Notes under the pieces: generated by a model
Told to the model about the DNA's origin: nothing
What the model saw: the letters and a program-made list of their open reading frames with translations, nothing else
Databases searched by the model: none
In this document: positions 37,251-49,127 of the stretch, piece by piece
Numbering within the stretch: position 1 is the stretch's first letter
How the letters are laid out: the number at the start of each line of letters is the position of its first letter
Position numbers and translations under genes: made by a program
Assembly: GCA_021229015.1 (NCBI GenBank)
Contig: CM037778.1
Location: 83,068,669 to 83,132,668, forward strand
Direction: 5' to 3'
DNA from: Solen grandis
Taxonomy: Eukaryota; Mollusca; Bivalvia; Adapedonta; Solenidae
Length of the DNA: 64,000 nucleotides

Positions 37251-37805
37251 CCCTCTGTCCCGGGTGGCAGAATGTTAAGAATTATGGTTTCAATGTCTTT
37301 AAAAAATTAACATGTATTTTGATGCCATGTTTGGCATTCAGCATATACCTTTAAGTTATTTGACTTATTTGCAAGGACTCTGACTTGATGCAGTAGGCCT
37401 TATTCTATGGTGTGATACTATGGTGACTTGACTTAACTATTTTAGTTTATCAGAGCTGTGACAGTATATCAGTCATATAGGGACCTCGAGCTGATAAGAT
37501 TAGGAAGAAGACCCCAAGTGCACAGAGGTCCAAGTAGAATTACTGACCTAGCATAGCCAGCTGGCAGGAGATACTATTGTAAAAAAGCACCAAACAGTTA
37601 AATAGCAGAAATACTGCATGCACACAACATATCTCTTTCTCAGTCTCTCTGTCTCTCTCTATTTAGGAATGTTTATGTTTGTGTAAAAGCTGTTGGCTAA
37701 AATTTAATGGAGCAACCTGAAATTGAAGCTAAGGAATATGTTCATGAAATCAGAAGATCTCCTGCTAGAATCTACTAAATTCAAACAGACCTAATTTTGA
37801 TTTTT

Positions 37806-39715
37806 AGCTCACCTGAGCACGTGTGCTCAGGATGAGCTTTTAGGATCGATGAATGTCCGTCCGTCCGTCCGTCCGTCCGTCCGTCGTCCGTCGTCCACAA
37901 TTTGTTCGTTTGCACTCTAGCATCTTCATTTTATGAGCAATTATCTTCAAACTTTCAATCAATGTTTATGACTATAAAATCTCGGCCAAGTTCGATTATG
38001 GCTGATATCGGAACATTAGGTCAGGAGTTATGCCCCTTTTAAAATTCAAAAAAGCCAGATTTCACATTGTTTGCACTCTAGCATCTTCATTTCATGAGCA
38101 ATTATCTTAAAACTTTCAATCAATGTTTATGACCATAAAATCTCGGCCAAGTTCGATTATGGCTGATATCGGAACATTAGGTCAGGAGTTATGCCCCTTT
38201 TAAAATTCAAAAAAGCCAGATTTCACATTGTTTGCACTCTAGCATCTTCATTTCATGAGCAATTATCTTCAAACTTTATATAAATGTTTATGACCATAAA
38301 ATCTCGGCCAAGTTCGATTATGGCTGATATCGGAACATTAGGTCAGGAGTTATGCCCCTTTTAAAATTCAAAAAAGCCAGATTTCACATTGTTTGCACTC
38401 TAGCATCTTCATTTCATGAGCAATTATCTTAAAACTTTCAATCAATGTTTATGACCATAAAATCTCGGCCAAGTTCGATTATGGCTGATATCGGAACATT
38501 AGGTCAGGAGTTATGCCCCTTTTAAAATTCAAAAAAGCCAGATTTCACATTGTTTGCACTCTAGCATCTTCATTTCATGAGCAATTATCTTAAAACTTTC
38601 AATCAATGTTTATGACCATAAAATCTCGGCCAAGTTCGATTAAGGCTGATATCGGAACATTAGGTCAGGAGTTATGCCCCTTTTAAAATTCAAAAAAGCC
38701 AGATTTCACATTGTTTGCACTCTAGCATCTTCATTTCATGAGCAATTATCTTCAAACTTTATATCAATGTTTATGACCATAAAATCCGCCAAGTTCGATT
38801 GTGGCTGATATCGTACCATTAGGTCAGGAATGCCATATTTCAAGTTGTTTGCATCTTCATCTTTTGAGCAATCGTCTTCAAACTTTATGGCAATGCTTAT
38901 GACCATAAGGTTTCGATTGAGTTCGATTATGGCTGACATCATTAATTAGGTCAGGAGTTATGCCCCTTTTAATATTCAAAAAATGCCAATCACTTTGTTT
39001 ACACTCTAGCATCTTCATCTTTTGAGCAATCATCTTCAAACTTTATGGCAATGCTTATGACCATAAGGTCTCGATTGAGTTTGATTATGACTGAGATCAG
39101 TTGATTAGGTCAGGAGTTAAGCCCCTTTTAATATAAAAAAATGCCAGAAATCACTTTGTTTACACTCTAGCATCTTCATCTTTTGAGCAATCATCTTCAA
39201 ACTTTATGACAATGCTTATGACCATAAGGTCTCGATTGAGTTCGATTATGGCTGAGATCTGTCAATTTGGTCAGGAGTTATGCCCCTTTTAATATAAAAA
39301 AAGCCATATTTCACGTTGTTTACACTCTAGCATCTTCCTTTTTTTAGCAATCATCTTCAAACTTTATGACATTGTTAATGACCATAATGTCTCGATTGAG
39401 TTCAATTGTGGCTGAGATGGGTCATTTAGGTCAGGAGTTATGTCCCTTTTAATACAAAAAATGCAAGATTTCACTTTGTTTATTCTCTACCAACTTCATT
39501 TTTTTAACAATCATTTTTAAACTTTAAGACAATGTTTATGTCCATAATCTCACAATCGGGTTCAATTATAACTGATATTGACTTGTAAATTTAGAAGTTA
39601 TGCCCATTTCACCATAAAAAAAGCCAGATTTCACTTTTACACTCAAGCATCTTTATTTCTTAAGCAATCATCTTTCTCAGGTGAGCGACCAAGGGCCATC
39701 TTGGCCCTCTTGTTT
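37806..39715 (+). mobile_element. Hairpin-ended element with 161 bp tandem core
   Basis: The left end is the hairpin AGCTCACCTGAGCAC / GTGTGCTCAGGATGAGCT, followed by (GTCC)n. The right end is CTCAGGTGAGCGACC then GGGCCATCTTGGCCCTCTTG. The start TTGCACTCTAGCATCTTCAT recurs at 37910, 38071, 38232, 38393 and 38554, a period of exactly 161 bp, then more loosely to about 39650. The first five units are nearly identical while the later ones differ. A 160 bp core is typical of bivalve repeat elements of the pearl/BIV160 type. That link is from memory and unverified. Confidence 0.8.
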
Positions 39716-40379
39716 AATTATCCCCTACCATGATGTTTGTTTTGAACAAAAATAAAAGAAAAACTTAAATAAAGTTTTCAAAAATGCACTACAGCAATCA
39801 TGAATGTACATATGTTACATTGCAATGTAATATTCAGGACTTTCAAAAATAAAAAATGAAATAAAATCCCTATATATAAGGAATGTTACATTTAAATGAC
39901 TTCAAATTTACTTGAATATAAAGTAAGATAAAGGTAAATACATTGTTGTCAGCAAAAAAAAAAAGCAAACACTACTATTATTTGTACATGAAATCAATGC
40001 ATTTGGGGAAAAAACATTTTTACAATAAAAATGTGAAAAATGCAATCCTTTTTAAAAGAATACAGCTTTGGTTCAGTTATTTTTTGAGTATTAAAAAATT
40101 AAAGTAATTCATCATTTAAAAGGGTGATACGTCAACATTTTTTTTCGTGGGAGTGGATTATGTGGGTTCCGCTCATGTACCGAAATGTCCGTTTAAAACT
40201 TTTTGCCAGTCTCAATTTCATATATTAATTGTTTACTGCTATATGATAACAGCTTTTAATTTTGATAGAACTTTATCTATATTCAGTGCGAAAAAGCTTT
40301 ACTTCATTTAAAATTTGCTTACCAATTAACAAGCATCGTGCATTAACACTAAGAAATGCAACGTACGATTTTAATAAAG
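39716..40379. other. No gene seen
   Basis: AT-rich spacer between the hairpin-ended element and the right terminal repeat of the 14 kb transposon. No motif or repeat partner recognised. Confidence 0.4.
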
Positions 40380-41024
40380 ATGCGCTCAAAAACTTGTTGA
40401 CATTATACTGGTACCCCATAATACACTATATTCTTACCTGTACTCGATTGAGACCGGGAATAAGAACCGAAATCCCCAACTTTGTTCAGCCAGCCAATCA
40501 GAAAGCTCGTTTCATGGATGTCGATATTCCTGTCATGACGGACGAGTAGTGAAAGCAAAAACTTTCGCCGATTGTTGCACGGTGTGGGACGTTAGTGCTA
40601 GTTTTTTAAACGCAATCGGTTAGTTTTATTATATGATATTGATATATTGTCCGGTTTAAGCGAGCTGTTGCGTAATTTTTGCAGTTTACTTTGGGGAGAA
40701 CGAATGATTTGGTTTTACGACTTCTTGTCCGACTAAACAAAAAAACGCGTATTTTTATGGAAAAAAGACATCTATGAGGTCTAGACAATTTCCAGAGTTT
40801 TTCGTAAAGATAAATTATTTCTGAATCTACTGAGACTAACGGCTCCATGTTATTCCTTGTCTTTGCAAAAATATCGGAGAGTAATTAAGGTCACCATCAA
40901 AAGTATGCTTGAGGGACTTACTGCCCTTTCTATAATTTTAAGACTTCAATCATGATAGTGAAATAAAACAGCGGAAGTCGACTTTTTTTCGCATATTTAA
41001 CAAAGGGTGCTACAAACCCCTGTT
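40380..41024 (-). repeat. Right long terminal inverted repeat of the 14 kb element
   Basis: Reverse complement counterpart of 26987-27520, with the blocks listed there in the same order. Its outermost bases, read inward on the minus strand, are AACAGGGGTTTGTAGCACCC. The GGGGTTTG word just inside the end contains a possible splice donor for the interrupted GTPase exon. Confidence 0.85.
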
Positions 41025-41032
41025 ATCCATGA
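41025..41032 (+). repeat. 8 bp target site duplication, right copy
   Basis: Second exact copy of ATCCATGA, directly after the element's right end. On the minus strand it is TCATGGAT, continuing the coding sequence of the DDRI exon. Confidence 0.88.
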
Positions 41033-41198
41033 CAGTTTTGGCGCCTTTGATGTTCGTTACGACTGACATTGATCCATTCATCAAATCAACTTTTGTTGCA
41101 TCTATAACTATGACGCAACACATGATTCGATCATCTAGTTTTGGAGACTTGATATATCCTGGTGTAGTCTCATCCACTGCCACGTCGGTACCTTCAAA
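41025..41198 (-). pseudogene. IFI44-like GTPase locus A, first module, DDRI exon (upstream part, split by transposon)
   Basis: On the minus strand, an AAG acceptor at 41199 precedes F-E-G-T-D. The exon contains SPKLDDRIMCCVIVIDATKV and ends TVMD at the transposon junction. The family wording DRIxCVxxVxDA lies between G3 and G4 and is conserved in vertebrate IFI44/IFI44L. Equivalents are 43608-43779 (TDDDRIACVILVIDAN) and 61157-61337 (TLDDRISSVAFVIDGN), both also starting with F. No P-loop or G3 exon for this module is seen at higher coordinates. The sequence there is repeat C and an assembly gap, so the 5' end of the gene is missing or unassembled. Confidence 0.85.
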
Positions 41199-41626
41199 CT
41201 TATCATGCGAAAGATAACATATACATTCACATTGTGTGTTTTAAGCGTATATATACATGATTATTCAATTCCATAACATCACACACATTAGAAATTGGCT
41301 TTGATAAAAAATAAAAAAAATAAGTTATTCTAAAACACAGTTATTGCCTTACATTTTTATCAGTAAAAGGATTTAAGGTGTTATTATCCGAGTGTTTAAA
41401 AAATATCCTACCATAGGGACGGGATAACCCTTCCATTGATAAGTTTATTTTCTTTACAACAATTTTTTAGAGAGACAACGCCTTTTTTTCTCGTTTGCAC
41501 TGCTTGTGGCATTTGCGTTGTACATGGTGTAGAAGATAACTGGAGTACCCGAAGAAAACCTACGTGTCCGAAGAGGCTAACAATCACATTCAATCATAGA
41601 CCGACCTGGGATCAAACTCGGGTTGC

Positions 41627-41726
41627 NNNNNNNNNNNNNNNNNNNNNNNNNNNNNNNNNNNNNNNNNNNNNNNNNNNNNNNNNNNNNNNNNNNNNNNNNN
41701 NNNNNNNNNNNNNNNNNNNNNNNNNN
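41627..41726. other. Assembly gap (100 N)
   Basis: Exactly 100 N, a conventional scaffold join of unknown length. The sequence just right of it is the inverted copy of repeat C starting mid-element, so joining order and orientation here are not proven. Confidence 0.98.
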
Positions 41727-43531
41727 AAACCATGCATGCATAATATGAATTGTCAGAGTTGATTTTTCTTCACGATAAAAAGTCATGGTTAAGATTATGT
41801 CACAAAAAGGCACCTGAAATTAAAGGGGGAAAAAAATGTTCAGACAAACTGGGGAGGGGGAAAAGGGCCTTTGTTATCAGGAAAATTCAACAATTTGACT
41901 TATAAGTAATTTAGAACTCAGAATTTTCAATAAGGATTTTGCAATGTATTTTTGTATATATTTCTATATAAAAAAGATTCAAATAGCATACTCATAAGAT
42001 AATGTTCATGGATATATATAAACAAGAGGGCCAAGATGGCCCTGTGTCATTCACCTGAGTAAGATTGCTGTGTTAGGCATGATGACAAAAAATGTGGCAT
42101 CTAAAGTGTTTTTCTAACATTGGACTAAGTGACCTAGATTTTGATCCTACCTGAATTTGCACTCAACTCGGAATTCATGCAGTCATCATTCTTATTAAGT
42201 TTAATGAAGACTAGTGCAAAAATGTAGGCCCCTAAAGTGTTCACAAGATTTTTCTAAAGTTTGACCTAGTGACCTAGTGTTTGACCCAATTTTAAACTCA
42301 TCCGCCATAGCATAAAGACGAACATCCTGACAAAGTTTCATGATTATTGGGCCTAAAATGTGGCCTCAAGCATGTTCACAAGGTTTTATTAATATTTGAC
42401 CTGGTGACATAATTTTTGACCCCACATGACCCATTTTCGAACTCATCCGAAATATAATGTAGACAAACATCTTGACCAAATTGTATGAAGATTAGGACAA
42501 GGTTTTTCTAAGATTTGACCTGGTGACCTAGTTTTTGACCCAACGTGACCCAATTTTGAACTCATCCACGATATCATTTACACAAACATCCTGACCAAAT
42601 TTTATAAAGACTTATCTAAAACTGTGGCCTCTAGTGTGTTCACAATGTTTTTCTTAGATTTGACTGGTGACCTAGTTTTTGATCCAACGTGACCCATTTT
42701 CGAACTCATCTAAGATATCATGTAGACAAACATCCTGACCAAATCTAATGAAGATTGGGCCAAAAATGTGGCCTCTAGAGTGTTCACAAGGTTTTTCAAA
42801 GATTTGACCTGGTGACCTAGTTTTAAAAAAAAACTAGAAAATAAAACAGATTTTCTGCAGTAAAAGTACAATTTCTTCGAAATGATTGGATGTCAGCCGA
42901 AATAATTGTTTGCTGAAATTAAAAAAAAAATCTATTCCTCATAAATTTCAATATAATTCAGTACAAAAACATAATGAGAAGGGTTTTATTTAGGTTATTA
43001 AAATAAGTCACTAAACCGGATGAAGAATTAGTCGCGGCCTATTTCCTGAAAATCGGAGATGGATTCGTGCAAAGGTGATGAGGTGTATGCACGTGAAGTG
43101 GTTCTGTGGACTCCTACTGCATACCCGGCTTATAATTTACTTATTCACGATTTTCTCCTTCCATGTTGATATTTCATTCTTGCACAGCTCAGTAAACCGT
43201 TTAAAACAGATGAAAATTTAACCACGGGATAAAACACGAAAAGTAGCAAATAACCAGTACAAAAATTCGTGTAAAACATCGTTAGAATAAAAAAATATAC
43301 AAAATTAATATATGCACTTATAACATTCCGTAAGTGTATATATAAGATTAATGTGAATTATAACAACTAACATAGATAAATGCGTTGTTATTTTTAGATT
43401 TGTTTCCTTTTCGGGGACTTTTATCACAAACATAACTGATCATATGTGAAGATGAAAAATTTTACATGATTCTTATTTGTATTTGTGATGACGTTCTTTT
43501 AACAAAATCACGGATTCTTACAACATTAATA
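41727..43531 (-). mobile_element. Inverted partial copy of repeat C
   Basis: Reverse complement of 16176-19745 with a deletion (junction near 42830). It includes an inverted copy of the hairpin-ended element (CAAGAGGGCCAAGATGGCCC at 42023 onward) and ends in CGGATTCTTACAACATTAATAA. It lies about 75 bases upstream of the first recognised exon of locus B and is cut by the gap on its other side. Confidence 0.8.
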
Positions 43532-43607
43532 ATTATGCGTGTACGCATGTACCCCGAAGAATAAAACAAGCAAGCCAACATCGACAGAGACATTTATTAT
43601 ATTTTAG

Positions 43608-43779
43608 TTTAATCCGAGTGCAAAGGTCAGTCCTGGGCTTTCGGGATTTAACTTGAGACCAACAGATGACGATCGAATTGCATGTGTCATCCTTGTCATT
43701 GATGCAAACTCTGGTTGGGTATTGGCACAGAAAGTTGTTGATAATATCAAGACCTTTCAAAAGGTCATGAAGGAATTAG
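43608..43779 (+). CDS. IFI44-like GTPase locus B, module 1, DDRI exon
   Basis: A 172-nt exon runs from an ATATTTTAG acceptor to a GTGAGT donor, phase 0 in and phase 1 out. It starts F-N-P and contains TDDDRIACVILVIDANSG and FQKVMKEL. It is the first recognised exon of locus B. The P-loop and G3 exons expected upstream are not seen and may lie in the unassembled gap. The frame is open throughout. Module 1 exons show no damage, unlike modules 2 and 3. Confidence 0.85.
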
Positions 43780-44575
43780 GTGAGTGTATTGTTTGTGTGT
43801 CATACTGCACTATTTGTTGGTATATTGATTGGCCCTTGTTCATCCATTTGTCAGCGTGCTCGTGTGTATGTTCTTTTGGATTATTGTACCGTGCGTGGCA
43901 CTGACGTCCAAAGGTTTTTGTCCTTAAGTGAAAAAAACAACAAAAAAACAAAAACAAAACATTTACGCGTATATATATACCTTCATGTTTAATTGTTTAC
44001 CCATAATCAACCATAAGCCGAACTATGGAAATATATATCTATAACTGGCATGTAATGTTTTGGCAATTTAACTTCAGGAGTATTGGTTCTAAAGCTGTGC
44101 ATTTGCGCTATAGTTTCATATAATGTGTATAATAAGTTATTAAAGTCCGTTTCTTTTTAATACATAATTCTTGATTTTTTTTTCAAAATTTTTTAAAAAA
44201 AGTCATTTATACTTATGGTTATTATTGAGCAAAAGAGGTTTTAATTCATAATAAATAAAGTAAGGTATGGTCTGCCTAGTAGACGCCATTCTAAACGCTA
44301 AGGGGGAAAATTGGTTGTTGTGTCGCTTGATGTAAGCAGAGGTAATATATAGGGATAACTTTTCCGTCGCCCGTCTTCTTCCGTCATGCTCTAGCAGGTT
44401 ACACATGTGTTCCAAAGAAGACTTTTATTTTTGACTTGTCATTTATTGATATTTAATTTGTAGGGTTCTGTCATGATCATTAATTGAAAAAGTTTGTTTC
44501 ACTTTTAATTTATCAAATTAAGTAGACAATTCGAATTATCATTAAATCTATTTTAACTCCTTTAAATGTTTTCAG

Positions 44576-44685
44576 CTATCAATGCGGTTGTATTACTCAC
44601 AAAGGTAGATGACGTTTATATGTTCAGTGATGACAACATTCCAGAAATCTTTCAAAATAAGATTGTAGAGAAATGTGTTGAAGAT
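44576..44685 (+). CDS. IFI44-like GTPase locus B, module 1, G4 exon
   Basis: A 110-nt exon lies between a TGTTTTCAG acceptor and a GTAAGT donor. It codes INAVVLLTKVDDVYMFSDD and ends VEKCVED. LTKVD is the G4 guanine-specificity motif. Its length and both phases equal those of the locus A exon at 26456-26565. Confidence 0.88.
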
Positions 44686-45001
44686 GTAAGTTCAAAACAA
44701 GATAGAAGTGTATGTTCATTATAATTTTTATACATACCATTTTCCCTATAGACTAAGCCATATTAGAGCAATTTACAAGCACGTGCTTTAATTAACATTA
44801 TGGATAGTTGAGATGTATGAATGTAAGTAACATTCAAACATATTCTGACTCTGTCTTGTGTAGCAACCTTGCAGATTAGTTCGAGAATTCAAGTTCATTA
44901 TTAGTTTTCATATTGTTCTTTATCACTATTCATTGCTCGTGTAGTATTTCTGATTTTATATATAAATTCATTACATATATATAATTCACTTCATGTGACA
45001 G

Positions 45002-45217
45002 GTCGCATCTTTATTTGACGTGGCAGAAACACATGTTTTTCCGCTGAAAAATTATAAATCGGAGACAGAGCTGAATAATGCTTTGAACGTTCTTGTGTAC
45101 CACACTTTAAAGGAAGCTTTAAAAATGGCAGAAAATACTTTAGAAAAGTTTCAGCAACAATCAAGATGCTTAGCAGATAAGCAATGGAGGAAGTTGTATT
45201 CTGAGTCTGAGATAAAG
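45002..45217 (+). CDS. IFI44-like GTPase locus B, module 1, C-terminal exon
   Basis: A 216-nt phase-0 exon lies between a TGTGACAG acceptor and a GTAAGT donor. It reads VASLFDVAETHVFPLKNYKS, then LNNALNVLVYHTLKEALKMA and a charged helix. It is the end of the GTPase domain, but it has no stop and leaves through a strong donor. The next exon found downstream in the same direction and phase is a new P-loop exon (49128), after an intron holding a LINE. Confidence 0.85.
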
Positions 45218-45715
45218 GTAAGTGAATTTATTTATTATAACTGTTTCTTCATTTTTAGCATTTTTTGTTAAATGTACTCGAGGTATTACACTATGTCACC
45301 CGCCACGGAACTAATAAAAAATAATCCCGATTTTTACCAAGCTTGCTTTTGGGTGATGGTGTCATTGCAACCGTTAGGAAGGAAATTATTCTTTGGTCTC
45401 TTGGACTATTGATATGAAAATAATTCCTCCGCACTACTAAATAAAATTGATTTATATTTGAATAACGAATAACATTCGTTTTAACATTACCTAACCATTC
45501 TTTTTTACAATGCTAATCATAATTGTATTCCTCATTTTGTTCCTCTTTTTCAATTAAAATATCATTTTCATTTTGGTAGCATACCTACCTACAAAGTTGC
45601 TGTAACATCAATTTATATAAAAAAAATGGACGAAATACATTTACTAAAGTTAGAAGTGATTAGAACAAAAGGATGCTTCGGCGGGTATCCTCTTCGCAAT
45701 GTGCATAGCACTCAT
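45218..45715. other. Intron sequence, no feature seen
   Basis: First part of the intron between the module 1 C-terminal exon and the module 2 P-loop exon. Nothing recognisable before the LINE. Confidence 0.4.
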
Positions 45716-48290
45716 ACTTTTCTTCTTTTTTTTCCATTTATTTATTCATTCCATTTCAGTACATTTACATATTATGACATAATAACAATACATAATGTAT
45801 AAATTTAATACAATGGAATTTATAAATCCATGAAGAAAATTTTATTAGCGGAAAAGGAAGAGTTTGAAATAAGGTAATAGTAGTCAGAATAAAAGTAGAA
45901 AAGGTACAGGAAAGTGAAGAAAAGATATACAGAGTATTGATTTAGAAAGGCAATGTAAAAGAGCATTCGATATCAAATATGTTTCAGTTTTACTACTACT
46001 ACTACTAATAATAATAAAAAAAAAATAAAAAAAAATAGTAAAATAAAATACTGAAAAAAAGTGGTAGGAGTGGTTTTTTCTTTTACTTTTTATGTTATTT
46101 TTTTTAAATGTTCATATTGAATATTAGAGAAAATATCTCCACTTATTATTGAAAGATATTAGTTTATTTTGTGTTAAAGATATATGTTGTTCAACTGTCA
46201 ATCTGAATTTTAAAATTTGTTTAAAAATATATGTAGTTGGCAGTATGTTTTTTAGCTTCATTTGATATATAAACAATTTTGCTATCAGTATGATAAAATT
46301 TATGATGTCATTATTTTCTGTATTGCATTTAATGCCTTGAAATATCATTTTGTAATTAAAATTTATTTCTAAATATTTTGTTTTTTTTTGCTATTACAAA
46401 AGTCAATAGACTGCTGTTTTTTATTTGAATTTTTGTTAAATATTTGTTGGTTGCTATTCTTCGCATTAAAAATTTATACTGGAAATCTCGTAGATAAGTG
46501 TCTTTTGTTATTTTAAAATGTTGCATATATACACATGGCCAGTTTATGGCTTCATCATTTAAAATATTGTACCACTTATCTTCTGATTTTTTGTAATTTG
46601 TATTGATATTTTCAAGTTATTATAAAGCATTTGCTTTTTTATTTTTGTATTAATTGTTTTAGGTATATTTTTAATCATTGAATGGAATTTTAAGTAGTCA
46701 TTTTTGTCTATGTTTAAAATATTTTGAAATTGTTCAAAGGAGTAAATATGATTAGTCCTAAGATCTATTAATTGATCGACAAACAATATTCCTTTGCCAA
46801 ACCAATTTTTGTAGAAAACCGTTTTGTTATTTACTCTTATGTTTGAGTTATTCCATATTATTTTTCTTCTATTTTCATCATTTTCATAATACTGTTTCAC
46901 ATGATTCCATGACTCGAGAATATCTCTTAAGAAAGTATTTCCATTACAAATTCTATTTATGTCATTGTTATTTAAGTTACATTCAAATATTAATTTGCCA
47001 CCATGTTTGTTGAGTACGCTTTCATTTTTAAAAATATTTATCTCTTTTAATTTTATCCGGTTTGTTTTGCCATATAAAATTGAAGATCATTTTATTTATT
47101 TCTTGAATAGTTTTACTTGGAGGATTAGGCAAAACAGTAAAAGGGTATATGAGTTTTGGAAGTGCAAAAGTTTTGATTACAGTAATTTTACCTAGTAATG
47201 TGATTTTTCTATGCTGCCATTGCTTTAAACAATTATGAAATTCCTCGATTTTTTGTTCTGTATTGTACATGACATTTGTATGAATTTCACTAAAAAAGGT
47301 CATACCTAATGTTTTTGCAGAAATAGATGTAAAATTGAATTTTTTATTTTTACAGTAGTTCAGATTTTTATTTTTTAATGATCCAGATTGTAATATGGTA
47401 CACTTTGAATTGTTAAGTTTTAGACCTGATAAATATCCAAAATTTGTTATAACATGAACTAATCTATTTAATGATTTTTCTGAACCATCATTAAAAAATG
47501 TAGCATCATCAGCAAATAGTGTCTTATTTGCTTATTGTTTTATTTCAGTTTCATTTATTTTAATTCCAATAATTTCATTATCTTTCTGTATGTAGTTTGA
47601 TAGTATCTCAATACAAATTATAAATAATGTCGATTAGAGAGAACATCCTTGTCGGACGCCTCTTTTAACAGGAAAGCTTTCACTTAAATGGTCATTATTT
47701 ATTATAATACTATTTATATTATTATAAAATACTTTAATCCATTTTATTAAGGAATCACCAAAGTTAAAGTATTTCAGACATTTAAACATGAAATCGTGAT
47801 TAATTGTATCAAAAGCTTTTTCAAAGTCAGAAAAGATTAATAGACCTGGTCTATTTTCCCGATTTAAATAATCTAATATTTCAAATAACAAAAGAAACTT
47901 TTTCCCCAATATATCGACTCCCTCATAAAGCCTGTTTGTGAGTATGATATGATTTTTTCAAGGACTTTTTTCATTCTTTTCGCGATTGCTTTAGTTGCTA
48001 TTTTGTAATCTATATTTAATAAACTTAGTGGTCTCCAATTTGATAGGTCAGTCAAGTCTTTATTTTGTTTTGGAATAAGTGTGATTATACTTTGTCGTTG
48101 TATTTCAGAAAGTTGTCCTTTATTATATGAAAAGTTTAATGATTCAGATAAATATTTACTTATATCCTTCCAGAAAGTTTTATAAAATTCTACTGTTATT
48201 CCATCTGATCCAGGGCTGTTGTTCCCATCTTTTGCAAGGCTTGTAAACATTCATATTCAGTTATACTTTTCTTTTAAAATTTATTCATTA
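45716..48290 (-). mobile_element. LINE of the L1/Tx1 type, 5' truncated, in an intron of locus B
   Basis: On the minus strand the reverse transcriptase reads in broken frames. 48250-47873 has NNSPGSDGITVEFYKTFWKD, IITLIPKQNKDL and NWRPLSLLNIDYKIATKAIA. 47909-47634 has SDFEKAFDTINHDF and VRQGCSL. The catalytic FADDA lies at 47502-47516. 47303-47028 has GKITVIKTFALPKLIYPF. The 46900-46559 stretch is the C-terminal part. This wording is that of L1/Tx1-clade elements. Stops and at least two frameshifts make it inactive. The T-run at about 45722-45735 would be its poly-A end. Confidence 0.85.
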
Positions 48291-49127
48291 CAAAATGCAT
48301 TTGAGAATGCTCATTTCCCTTATTGTATTGAATAATGACTAATATCATGTATATTTTATACTTTACTGTATAATGATGGTTACTGGTACATCTCAAGAGG
48401 GCTGACTTAATTTTAAATTAGTTATAGCCCGCCCCATGTTTTTTTATTTAATATATTTTGTCCAAACTATTTTAAAGACCAGTTGAGTAATTCTATTCAT
48501 GTACGTTCAAGAGTGATCATGTTAAACACAATTAGCATGTGAATGTACATAACTGTTATAAAACCTTGCATATAGAGAATCTAGATATAATGCAAAATAT
48601 CAAGAGTAATAATTGATTACGTGTCTTGTGCAGCATTTTCATTGTTACTCACTTTAAGCAGTTTCGCATACCTCATGTGCTCAATGTGATCTATTGTGAT
48701 CATACTGCACCCCTCGTCGTTAGTAGAAATACGCCATAGAAAACACAGGACAGAAAATAAAATTCTACATGAATATTCTTTTAGTAATCATTCACAAAAA
48801 TGCAAACAAATTCGGCCTTTATTGTTAAATTTTTTTTATTCAGTGACCAATATTATAATAAAGCACAAATGATCACTTCATTACCCCCTTCATCATGTGA
48901 AAAATAACCATATATATTTTAACCTTCCTCTACCATAAACTATGGTACCTACCTAAAATCTATAAAAAAAAGTATTTTGTACACTTCCAAATGCATTTGA
49001 ATAATTTCCCTATGCTTCAAAGGAATGCACGTTCAAATGTATTGTTGTTGTTTTTTCAATTACTTACTAATTGTTAAGTTCATGTTTTTTTGATGCAAAA
49101 CAATATCAAATATTTTCTCTGTTGAAG
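48291..49127. other. Intron sequence, no feature seen
   Basis: AT-rich text between the LINE and the module 2 P-loop exon. No motif recognised. Confidence 0.4.

Larger units (their letters stand above)
26987..41024 (+). mobile_element. 14 kb composite transposon with P-type transposase and PIF1-like helicase
   Basis: The element is 14,038 bp between two exact ATCCATGA duplications. Its outermost 20 bases match in inverted, ungapped alignment at 15 of 20 positions (left CAAAGGTATTTGAAGCACCC). Imperfect inverted similarity continues inward for about 500-600 bases. Inside are a broken PIF1-like helicase/PHD gene on the plus strand and a broken P-element-family transposase on the minus strand, plus later MITE, SINE and hairpin-ended insertions. 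The 8 bp duplication fits the P superfamily, so the transposase probably belongs to the outer element. Nesting of one element within another cannot be excluded. The target was a coding exon of an IFI44-like gene. All coding parts have stops or frameshifts, so this copy is dead. Confidence 0.8.

Noticed and set aside
37910..39650. CRISPR-like regular repeats
   Set aside because: The period is a head-to-tail 161 bp unit without short repeats and unique spacers. The context is a eukaryotic mobile element.
40262..40549. 95-residue open frame near the right terminal repeat
   Set aside because: It overlaps the inverted repeat arm, and the matching part of the left arm is not open in the same frame.
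41029..41217. 62-residue plus-strand open frame
   Set aside because: It is the antisense shadow of the DDRI exon of locus A.
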